A stretch of DNA of 64,000 nucleotides from Hydrangea macrophylla (Eukaryota > Streptophyta > Magnoliopsida > Cornales > Hydrangeaceae), in assembly GCA_033977485.1 (NCBI GenBank), contig CM066984.1, positions 110,527,191-110,591,190 on the forward strand. Reading direction: 5' to 3'. Positions 22,101-32,900 of the stretch are shown one piece after another. Numbering within the stretch: the stretch's first letter is position 1; each line of letters starts with the position of its first letter. A program made the position numbers and the translations under genes. Under the pieces are notes generated by a model that did not search any database, was not told where the DNA came from, and was given only the letters and a program-made list of their open reading frames with translations.

Positions 22101-24781
22101 AAAAAACCCGCAAGCTACCCCGCTGCCGCGCCCCATCCTATGCCCCACTGACCTGCGGATTTTTTAAGGCTTAAAAGCCACTCTACCCAGTGCACTTAAT
22201 ATCCTTTCCCTATTTACGCATATATGTTCATCCCAGTAATTGCGGTTGTTCTGTAAAAATCTTTTTTAACGGAATACAGATCAAGTAACATTTGTTTATT
22301 TTTATTGTCTCTGCATTCACTGCTTATAGGAAATTCAGTATAAGTAATGAAAATTATTAAGCTTGTTTGTAACTAGTTTTTCTGACACAAAATAAACTCG
22401 AGAGGAATAACTAAGAGGAGTACTGTTTCATAACCTATATGCATCAATGTACATGCTCACTACTTTTCATTTTGCCTGACTGTCAATTTTTTTTTCTGAT
22501 CAGAATGGTCGAAAAGTTATATGTGGGACACAAACTGGAACTCTTCTATTGTATTCATGGGGTTATTTCAAGGATTGCAGGTATATATGTATTTTTTTCC
22601 CCTTATTAAAAGGGTACTGAGGTCGTTAACTCCGTACCTGTTGGGGAGTTAACAGGTGGGGCCTAGACCCGGGGCAACGTGGGCACTCCCTCGAGCCAAA
22701 AGCTGGACCCATATTGTAACCCTAGCTCCACAAAGTGAGTTAGCGTGGTTTCAAATTTGGGTTTTTAGGCAGGCAGGATGAATACTTACCGCTAGGCTAT
22801 CAGCTTCGGTGGTCAAGTATTCAATATTGAAATGTATGAAATGATAACTGTCATAAGATGGATATGCCATGATAAATTATCCATCCACTACAAGAAGAGG
22901 TTTTCTTCTGAAGGAATTATTTATTTCCATCTTAGTAAGTTCTAATACTCTTGGTGAAGGATAATCATGAATCTCTGGTTTTGGATTTCAGTGATCGTTT
23001 TGTTGATCTCTCTCCTAACTCTGTGGATGCCTTGTTGAAGGCGAGTACAGTTTCTCTTCATTACCTGAACAATTGAATTCCAGTAGTTTACACGAACTGA
23101 AAGTTTATTACTTTCTTTTCAATTGCAGCTTGACGAAGATAGGGTTATTACCGGATCTGAGAATGGACTTATCAGGTGAGGAATCTATTTTGGGATATGA
23201 TTTAATCCTCCAACTTGTGAAATTAAATGTTCAGTGGTTTTATAATTCCTATCTATTGTGTGTTTAGCCTGGTAGGGATATTACCCAACAGAATAATCCA
23301 GCCAATTGCCGAGCATTCAGAATACCCCGTTGAGCGTCTTGGTATGACTTGCCTACTATTCTTGTCAGCACATTCAAATCATCTTTGTTTATATTTTACT
23401 GCCACTCTACATGCGTTTGTTTATATTTTGCTGCCACTATGCGTTTATATTTTTATGGAGTTCACTTAAAATTCATCATAATTTATGTTAATCTTCTCTA
23501 CCTGCAATTGTAAGTTTACTTAAATTTAATCGCATTTGGGGGGGTTCTTCTTTATTAATAGTCTCTACCAAAAGAAATTTCTAAGATACACGTTTTTTTT
23601 TATCTTCACCATGGTTGATTTAACACCACAGAGATGTTTATAGTGGATAGCTAATGATGTGCTTGTTTTAACATGTTTATGCTGTCTCAATGGTGCACTG
23701 CCATATATCAGGAGTCAGGACATCGTGGAATATATACACATATTTGGGGTGTCTGTGTTCATGTCACATATTACTGTGCCTTTTCTAAATTTGAACCTAC
23801 ATTTATCTGGTGTGAATGCGTGTCTGACTTATTCGATGATACCATGCTGTAGCGTTTTCTCATGATAGAAAGTTTCTTGGCAGCATATCGCATGATCAGA
23901 CATTGAAGGTTTGTGGATCTCTCCTTCCCCTCTCTCTCTCTCTCTCTCCAATTAAATCGTACATTGTTGTTATCGCATGTAGGGTTTTGACATTTTGGAT
24001 GCTACCACTTTGTCTCAACTCTGTACATTTTCCATGTAGCTCTGGGATTTGGATGATTTACTGCAAGGTTCTGGATCTACTGTGAAGAGTAATTCGGCTG
24101 GGGCAGATAGTGATAGTGATGATATGGATGTGGATACTAGTCTTCCAGAATCTTCCAAAGGTATGTCGGGAGTTTTTCAGTATTCTAATATAACATACAT
24201 CAATGAGCTTTACTCCTTTAAATAGTTAGGGGCCTTAGGGCCCCAAGCAACAAAACTCGACCATAGATGAAAATGTACACTTCCATTTTATAGCTAGCAA
24301 ACTTGTCGCACACAGAAATTTGTCAACCTTGAGATGATATCATAGCTAGCATATTTTTTTTATGTCCATTTCTAATATTAGAATTTTAGTGAAAAATCCC
24401 TCATTTTGGATTCATTGAGGTTAAAGGACAATCCCCCTTTTTTTGGGGGGTCAAAAGTCCATGATTAGTAAAACTTAATCGAATCAAATCCTTATTTTAT
24501 AAAAGTTTATGTGAAATTTTACAAAACAATTTCACATAATTAGTTCAATTTTTGCGCAAGTTGTGGGAATTTTCACATTACTTTTTCTATTGATGGACTT
24601 TTTAGTACAATAAATTAAAAAAATGGGTTCCAAGAAAATTCTATATTTAGGGGACTTTTGACTAATTTCCCTAATAATATTTGACTGATTTTTTACATCA
24701 CTTTTCTGTCTTTCAGGGACGAAGAGAAAAAATGGAGGGCAAGGTTTAAGTAGTTCTAACAGTTTTTTCGCAGATCTATAG
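19122..24781 (+). CDS. WDR55: WDR55-like WD40-repeat protein, complete, 15 exons
   Basis: Spliced exons: 19122-19216, 19305-19337, 19712-19776, 19903-19990, 20146-20218, 20715-20821, 21536-21578, 21696-21752, 22504-22580, 22992-23040, 23129-23175, 23268-23341, 23853-23908, 24040-24160, 24717-24781. Together they give 1050 bases, 349 residues, close to the length of Arabidopsis WDR55. The protein starts MEISLGKLPFDFDFHPS and has WD-repeat signatures (VKVWDTRQRSC-like IKVWDTRQ, LKLWDLDD). It then has an acidic tail (DSDSDDMDVD) and a basic stretch (TKRKNGG), and ends SFFADL. Plant WDR55 interacts with DDB1 and is needed in reproductive and embryo development; animal and yeast relatives act in rRNA processing. 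All introns are GT-AG except intron 10, which is GC-AG. No stop or frameshift is present. Confidence 0.95.
19363..19402. repeat. AT/GT microsatellite in intron 2 of WDR55
   Basis: A poly-A run followed by (AT)n and interrupted (GT)n, inside the second intron. Confidence 0.85.
22038..22211. mobile_element. MITE in WDR55 intron 8 (family 'GCCTAAAA-ACCCGC')
   Basis: Terminal inverted repeats of about 27 bases (GGGAGAGGATCTTAAGTGCA... against AGGGAAAGGATATTAAGTGC... read from the other end). They are flanked by ATTTACGCA on both sides (22029-22037 and 22212-22220), an 8- or 9-bp duplication depending on where one A is placed. The middle holds 'ttttaagcctaaaa' and its inverse around a GC-rich loop. 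Related copies lie at 55333-55507 and 55709-55880. The TSD length fits hAT or Mutator. Confidence 0.85.
22600..22830. repeat. Repeat-like insertion in WDR55 intron 9
   Basis: GC-richer block with 'cttaccgctaggctatcagc' (on the minus strand a tRNA-like 'gatagcctagcggtaag') and 'gtggtttcaaatttggg'. It may be a decayed tRNA-derived SINE, but the second box is not convincing and I see no duplication. It lies wholly inside the intron. Confidence 0.3.
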
Positions 24782-25481
24782 ATATGGTGGCATAGCATTT
24801 TACATTTCTGGCAAACTGGATAATGGTTGTTGACGGTGATAAGAAAGGAATTTGCTAGGAGGCTCATACTTATTTAAAGGTCCACACTTGGAGATTATCG
24901 TCCCTCGTGCTTGTTAGCTTGTAGAATCATGCTGTGGGGAAAGTATGTATTAGCTACAGGGGGTATACTAGGACTAAGGAGCATTTGGTCTATTGGTGTT
25001 TTTCTAGAAATTTTAGAGGCTGCGTGGTTGATAGTAGTATAAAGAGGATGCAGTATTTATTTTCGGAGAACTTGAGATTATTTAAATTTTTGGTGAAATA
25101 GCTGCTAGTATTGATATTGATATTATATTAAAACCACCCTTTCCCCCAACCAATCAGTCATCTAGAACGAGAGTTACAGTCATCTAGAATGAGAGTTACT
25201 AATTACAGCCACTAAATTTCTCTCTATACCCATGTGTGTGTGACAGACTCTCTGAGTGTGGGTGTAGAGAAATTACTGGAAATTACAACTGCAAACAGTT
25301 GCCATCTGATTTCTCTTTTTTGTTTTTTTGGGTAAATTACGTAGGACACTCCCTCATGTATTGCCCATTTTCACTAACACCTCTTAAACTAAAAATTAAA
25401 TAAACTGGCCTACTCAAATGGACCCTTCAAATTCCCTCTCACAAATAGTTGATGGGTCGGCTTGTTGAGATTTTAAGTTTA
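24782..25481 (+). other. 3' flank/UTR of WDR55 and intergenic sequence
   Basis: Follows the WDR55 stop. The first 300 bases are probably 3' UTR; the polyadenylation site is not clear. No other gene is seen in this convergent intergenic space. Confidence 0.4.
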
Positions 25482-25665
25482 GAGTAATGCTATGCTTCCC
25501 AAATTCCCCCCCCCCCCCCCCCCCCCCCCCCAAAAGTGGCAGTGGTTCCCTCTTCATTAATGGTAGGATCACTGTAACATCAACCATTCAAAATCAACTG
25601 GGCTATTGCCACATGTGTTGGAAACACTTTTGGGAAACAAAAATTTGAAAAACATAGCATTACTC
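25482..25665. mobile_element. MITE with GAGTAATGCTATG ends and a poly-C tract
   Basis: GAGTAATGCTATG at 25482-25494 is the inverse of CATAGCATTACTC at 25653-25665, each followed inward by a 'cccaaatt'-like stretch. A run of about 27 C (25506-25532) lies just inside the left end. Related sequences occur at 34711-34892 and 44732-45130. Target duplication is not clear. Confidence 0.65.
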
Positions 25666-25822
25666 ATTTAGGGAGAATTAGTGAAAAAGTATAATAACAT
25701 GAGGGGGTGTCTATATAATTTTCCTTCTTTTTTTCTTTTTCATTTTTGGCAATTGCCATTTAATTAGATCGTACTACAAAAGTTCAGTATTGGAGTATAG
25801 ACGCACGTCATCACCATCCGAG

Positions 25823-26386
25823 TAATGTTTGTGGCACAACACATTCTCTATGTCTCTCTTGGTGGCACTGTGAAGTTCATTGATATTAGGGGAAAATACA
25901 TTTTACCCCCCCTGTGGTTACACTCATTTTCTCATAACCCCCTGTGGTTCATTTTGTAACACTTAACCCCCCTGTACTACGGACTGAAGTGAGACTGTTA
26001 ACTTTTCTAACGGCAGTCCCACTTCAGTCATTAGTACGGGGGGGGGGGGGGGGGGGGTTAAGTGTTACAAAAATGAACCACGAGGGGTTATGAGAACATG
26101 GGCGTAACCATAGGGGGTAAAAGGTATTTTTTTTTCCCTAAAGAGTATGTATAGGGGAAGGGTATTAACGTCATTTCCTTTTTTCCGTTAGAAAAGTTAA
26201 CAGTCTCACTTTAGTCCGTAGTACATGGGGGTTAAGTGTTACAAAATGAACCACAAGGAGGTTATGAGAAAATGAGTAACCACAGGGGGGTAAAAAGTAT
26301 TTTTCCCTTGAAATTACCAGATCCCATAGTGTCACCTAAGAGAGAGAGAGAGTGTGTGTTTGTGTAAAGTGTTTGTGCCACTAACA
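25823..26386. mobile_element. Hairpin MITE (outer), split by another MITE
   Basis: The arms 25827-25873 (TGTTTGTGGCACAACAC...) and 26335-26383 (...GTGTTTGTGCCACTAACA) are inverse and imperfect. They belong to the same family as the compact hairpin at 55530-55690, where the two arms are joined by a short loop. Here the loop region is occupied by the element at 25889-26308. Confidence 0.65.
25889..26308. mobile_element. TIR element with poly-G tract, nested in the hairpin MITE
   Basis: Left end GGGGAAAATACATTTTACCC and right end GGGTAAAAAGTATTTTTCCC are inverse. The flanks TGATATTA (25881-25888) and TGAAATTA (26309-26316) look like an 8-bp duplication with one change. The interior repeats 'taagtgttacaaaatgaaccac' blocks in inverted arrangement and contains about 19 consecutive G (26039-26057). 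Confidence 0.65.
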
Positions 26387-26966
26387 TTGCCGTCACCATC
26401 CTTGCCACTCCAGAGCATTGTAAGCATTAAAAATTACCAATTAAATTTACACTCTTTATAACTACCAATTAAAAATTTATTCTCATTGATTCGAATTGCA
26501 ATTTCAGAATAATAAAAAAGTCGCCAACATTTTATTTTATACCTATCATCAAATTCAAAAATCAATTTTTTTCAATCTAAGAATTACACACCTCTAGCAG
26601 CATAAATTGATCAAACACTCAAACATCACTGATTCCTCGACAAGAAGGGTTTGATTGTATAAATACTGACCTGCCCACTCACAAACCTGCCTAACTGAGC
26701 TGCAAAACAAATTTTGTTCCATTGTATGTCGATAAGAACCCTAGGTTTCCTTGAATGGGCAGTTCAGATTTGATTGAGAAGCTGATCCCCAAATTGAGCA
26801 ACATTCTTGAGAAGGCCACCTGAAAAATGAAAATGGACCCAACTTCTTTTTGCTTCATGTCTGAAATCTTTGTCCCACTCATTTGAGTCAAAAACCGTAA
26901 AACTGAGATGCAATGAACAATCTTCCATCATGCCCTATGAGAGTCCTTTTACTCAACTGCCAGAGA
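26387..26966 (-). other. TRAPPC11 3' flank, probable 3' UTR
   Basis: Sequence immediately downstream of the TRAPPC11 stop (minus strand). The first 250-300 bases are probably 3' UTR. No reading frame here looks real. Confidence 0.4.
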
Positions 26967-29900
26967 CTATGGTCTTGTCACCGAACCATTCATCTTCAAA
27001 TGAGGTGTCGTGGGGAACACAAAAATAGAAGATGCCACATTTGATGGTTGGAACCCAGCCGAATATCTTGATGGGGTCACTGTAACTTTGGGAAGCTGTT
27101 GCAAACCCGAGACCAGTGGTACAAGCTTGTAGCCGATAATATGCTCAGATTTCGGAAGAATAAATACCGTGTCATTGTGAGACCCGGATAACAAAAAACT
27201 TTGAGAATCTGCTAGTGAGAATTTGATCTCTTGCAGCAACGGTGTTTGGTTGCGAATCTTAAGAAAGTACGTAAAGGGGTTCCCAAGAATGGCATGAGGT
27301 GGACATTCTAAGCTGACCACCAATGGAGACAACTCCACATTCACATCAGGAAGGGCATGTTTGGTGAAAACCTCAGATGCAATTGTACTAGAACCGGATT
27401 TCTCAGGCCCACAATCTCTCCTCCATCTTAGACAAAGAGTCCCTATCTTAAGTTTTGAAACATTTATCACAGGAATGACAGAGAATACCTTCTTGTACTC
27501 TTCTCCTGGCACAAGAAGGGCAGGGTTTGTGGGGTCCTCGGTCCCATGTTGAACACTACATACCCTTCCATTGCCATCATCTTCTACATCAATAGACACT
27601 GATAATAATTGCAGTGGCACCTCTGTGCTGTTGGTAGCACTAACAATAAGTATACTTGTTTCGTTGAAGGGCAGTGTTGGAATCTGATCAGAACCAGGAA
27701 CTGGCTTGATCTTTGAGAGCAACAGAGGGTCCAGCCGGAACGGCAACATAAACCGATGGCTAATTGCGACAGCGACCTTCCCTTCAATCTGCAAGCTCTT
27801 GTGAACATGAAATTTTTGTGTATTAGTCTCACTGCCATCAGCAGAATAGCCAAGTGATACATACAACATGACTGGTTTGGGGCGGTGCCACTTAATTTCA
27901 AGTTTACAGGACCACGAGTCTCCGACATTTAGAAACGGAACAGAAATCAATCCGAACGAGTGCTGAATTTTCCGGATACTATCGGGACCCGTTACAGATT
28001 CATCTTCACATTCTTGTCCGGATATGCCAAGAAGCTCAACATGGAGATTGTCCATGGATGATGGTTCTACTTCTCTTGGACTAAGCAAGCCACCACCTCT
28101 TGTATCCACCAGATTAATCTTCAACTCACCAGAGTGGACGGAATGGCCCTTGGAGAAAATAGTAACAGGTACAATAAAGCTCTCTCCAACTAATGCAGGT
28201 CCAGTGGCACCCAATATCAGATCTACTTGTGAGTCTGGTTCTTCGATCTGGGCAGCCTTCTGACCCGAGAAGGCTAGTCCGGGATCTTTGGTTGGGAAAG
28301 TTTCCACACGATCTTCGAACTTCCAAAGTGGTAAATCATTCATCGAGGCCGGACTCTCTGCTCTGCAACAGATTGAGAAATTGGGTCCCATACTTGCAAT
28401 AACGGTTAGGCATTCGAGCTTCCCACTTTGCTCTGCAACAGTCATCAAAGTTTATCACATTTACAGCACAAGAAAAGAAAGGAAATAGTGAACTTGGTTG
28501 TCACTTGAATTTGAATAGTCTGATCATAAACTTGTATAGTTTCTTGAAATATAATTCAACATCATGAATGAATCCAGTTTAGTAAACAGTAGTCCTCACT
28601 TTATTTCTTCCTAAATGGGTTATTTCTAAATTCTTAGAAAGTCAATATTCACGATTTCAAGAATCATTTGTAAAATTAGCACAATTTTCCTAAAACCATC
28701 CAAAATCATAGTATTTTTTTCGTCAAAATGCCACATGAAAGTGTGAAATGCAATTACTCCCCATCTACGGACGCCCAAACAGGCCGGAATAGTATGATAA
28801 TTAACTATGAAGCACAGACATGGACACTCAACACGGCACGGGCACGTCAACACGACAAAGTCATGAAAAATTGCAAGTCGACACTGCAAGAAAAGCGTCC
28901 ATGAAGCAGTGCTGGTCCTGAGTTTTGGGGGGCCCTATGCGAACTCTAAAATATGGGCCCTAAGGTCATATAGGGAAGTGAATTTTTTTGGTTCTACTTA
29001 TACATAATTATATGTAACATTATTTTTTTGTCACATCTGCAATTGGATTTGGGGGCCCTTTGGAGGTGGGGGCCCTAAGCGGTTGCTTGCTTTGTTTACT
29101 CTCAGGGCCGGCCCTGCCATGAAGTGTCGTGTCGGACACGATACGACACGCAACATGTTACCTACTTAGAAGTGTCAGTGCTTCCTAGATAATTAATGAT
29201 ACCAGGAGTTGCAGCAGGGCCAGGACAGCGAGAGTGCATGAAGCAAAGCCCAAAATAGTCATTTTGTATGTAATAAGCAACAACCCACCATCCTTCTCAC
29301 ATAATTTCCACTTTTCTTATCACCGCAGCTACCACTTGTCCACACTCATTATTTGACATAATGAATAAAATCGACCTACTTTCAAAGAAACTACCACAGA
29401 GGTAGAATGACAGTTATATTTTTAGAGCACAACCAGCTCGTAAAAACTTCTTGCCACGGCCAGAGCCAGTTGGTTCACAGCAAACCATGCAAACAGTTTG
29501 GAAATACCATATTCTTCCATCTTATGCAAAAATTCAAATGGGAGAGCTAAATGTCAAATGATCAGACCTCCACAACCAGCCTGGTAAAAACCAATGGTTG
29601 TTTTGAAAAAAAAAATTGCAAGACAGATCCCCAAAAAATGACAGATATAAAATCACATTTTGAAGACTGGACTACCCGCGCTATATCTAGTTACGAACAC
29701 TTCCCAAGTTGAGCCAATTAGTAACACCATAATAGATAGTAGATATGTGTTCCTTGTCTATCAATAAAGAACCATCCTAATACTTGTACTGTCAAGAAGA
29801 GTCAAAGAAAATCGCATGCTTACCAGATTTGATTTCATAAGTCAGTCGGAGCCATTTGTTTGTAACAAGTGCCAGAACAGGTGAGGTCTCAACTCTATGG

Positions 29901-32900
29901 CCCTGTTGGTCATCGTATATTGCAGCTACCTGAGGTTTCTGACCATTTACAATGGTAAAATTACATTCAGATTGATTGAACTGGATTTCTAAATAATCTA
30001 TCTCAACAGGATGGGGTAACTGTGATAAAAGCGACAGTGTGATCAAGGTGGGTGAACCAGGCTTAACGATCTGTTCATGAAAAGCAACCGATGCAAGAAG
30101 TACCACTCTAAGGGGACTGATAAGATCAATCTCAAGATGCAGGGGATGATCGCCAGTTACTCTGAGACTACTATTATCGTCACCGGTTCCCAACCCTGAT
30201 TCACCTCTCACAAGCCCAAACACTTCCTTGTGAATAATTTCTCTTTGGGCCAGACTTGCGGGCCCAGCTGGGCTACATTCCGATTGCACCCCAGAAGAAG
30301 ATGATACTGGCAGTGCAGCCATTTCTAGGGAATACTCTGTAAAATCTTTCACTGAACCAAGTCTTCGCGAGCATTCTCGTAGGTAACCCAGGGCATCCCA
30401 TAACAAAGTGACCCAGCCCTCTTGTCTATAAAGACTTGCAACACCATCGAAAATCTCTTTTGCCTTACCGACTTCGCTCACAACAAAATATTCTTTGGCC
30501 ATTTGGAATCCACAATAAGAGGCCATCCTCTGAGCTTTCGAGTTGGTGTATGCTTCAAAAGATTTTTTGAGGAGAGCAATGATTTCAAAGGAATCCTGGA
30601 ACCTTTTACCTTCAGATAGAGCATAACGAACGTACTCTTCATCAGTAAGTCTGCAAAGACAAATTGATATCAGATTTGCAGAAAAATGTGATGCAATTTA
30701 ACAATATTATCCTAAACAATAGATCTTTTCATACTTACGGTTGCGTTGCACATGTATCTCCTTCCTCGAGTAATCTAGCAAACTGACCCACATAAACAGA
30801 AGGTATCACAGATTCACCCATACTGTTAATCTCACTAGCAAATTCTGACATGGACAGAGCAAATTCCAAACAAGATCTTTTCTCCTTCAAGAGGCGAGCA
30901 GCTGACTGTTTCAAGGTGAAATGTTGAAATGTAAGCCAGAAATATGTTTAAATTCTGAAAAAATAACCCATTTATGAGTGAAGCAACCAAATAATATAGG
31001 TGGTCCCCCTCACTATCATTTACCGCAATCTTTATTTCTTTCCTCTTTTTTTTGGGGGGGGGGTAGGTACACAAAATAGTGCATCCAGGTAAAGATTAAG
31101 AAGTATGTACTCGGTAAAAACGCAAGAGGTGTTGATTTACAAGGTTGATTAATTTGTACCGAAACCAGCTAATACAAAGTTAACAAGAAGGAAAGAGAAA
31201 GAAGGTAACGGAAGTGAGTACAAGGTGTAAAGCGACGAAAGGGTCATCAGGCTGACAAGGGCATAAATGTAGTTAGAAAAAAGAAATTTACTGAAAAAGC
31301 ACACCACTTGACATACTAGGAAGGAAGGACAACATAGTAATGTCACAAGTGGTCCAGAGTTGACTAAGGTGCTGCAGCTTGTATACGATACCAAGTGATC
31401 ATATAATCGAATTAGACAATCAGTTCCGTAAAATGGGCACAAAAACCATAAATAGGGTCCCGTAGTTTGTCTCCCCTTTAGCAGATTCTCACAGTCCATT
31501 GCCCACTCTTCTCTCATACTACAGTTGTTTCATCTTTCACCTGGCATATCACCTTGAGAATATTTTCCATCTAACAAGAACCCACCACTCCATATTGAAC
31601 AATTACTACCCCCTAACTAAACTATCATTGGTCAGACTTACCAAATCCTTGAACAAAATGAAACCAGAAATACTAAATATCAGAATTATTTCTTGACATC
31701 CTAATATTTCCTAGGTTAATAAGGTATGCTATGGCCCATATAATCTATAGCATGGGGCATCTTTTTTATTCTGAAGCAACCACACAACAAAGTAACATAA
31801 TAAGAAATTTTTATATAATGAAAGTCTGATGTCTAAGTACACGCTCAATGGGTGCATGTCCGCGTAGAAAATGGGACATCCCATTACCCATTAATGTGTT
31901 GTATTCTCCAACTCAGGCAATTCGCAAATTTAAAATGGAGTCCAAACAAAGAGGGAAAGAATTGTATTACCCTGAACCCAAAAGTAACCTAAAATTTGGT
32001 TGAACTAGGAAAAGTTAAAGCCCCAACCTGATAATAGTACGCAGAATGACATTCCCACTCAGTCAGTCTATCAGCACTGCCAGACACTGGAGATGAAATG
32101 CTCTGAGCAATAGCAGAGCTTGTCTCCAGTAACTCAGCGAAAACCAAAAATTGTCTGCTCAACCATTCCCAATGAAGAAAATTAACTTCTGGTGATCCCA
32201 CCAGCTTCCTGTAAGAAGTATTGTGCTGGCGGAACCAGGTGACTGCTTCCATAATCTTTCCACCATGCAGTAACAAGGTTGATATCTTGAAGTGCAATTG
32301 CTCTGCGACAGTTTTTATCTCAACTAAGCGTTGAATTGCAGGCAATCTCGTGGATGTCCCAATCATCTGTATATTAGGTGTGAAAACAAAATAAATTGCT
32401 AACAAGACAAAGAACCACGTAAGAAGTGATAAGAAAGGTTGCAGAATTAAGAGAGGAAACCTCTCTCAGGGAGTGATAGGCATCCTCATATAACCTCAAT
32501 GCTTCAACCCAGTCTCTCCGGAATTCTGCATATACAGCAACCTAGAAAATCACAAAGTTGAGATATACTCAGAAATGAAACAAGCTTGTAGAGCACAAAA
32601 TATACGACATAACAGGGAGACATATCTTGACTATGCACAAAATGATTGAACACTTGTTTCAGTTTTGTATTAATTTTTTGGACGAGGGTAAAAAAATTAA
32701 ATAAAAGTGCTTGTCTAATATATTCGAAGAGAGCTGAATTACAAAAACAAAAATAGTAATATTATTTGGTTTAAATATTTTACCTATCACGTATCAGATA
32801 ACTAGTTAAGATAATAATGGAATAGTAACTTTTCCCTAAATAGATCGTTAGGGTTGTTTAAACAAAACGTTCACATGAAAAATTGCAAAAATATACTGCA

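Noticed and set aside
22600..22830. tRNA gene on the minus strand
   Set aside because: Only an A-box-like piece is present; no cloverleaf or proper B box could be drawn.
24532..24867. 111-codon open frame (-)
   Set aside because: It overlaps the last WDR55 exon and intron on the opposite strand; no support.
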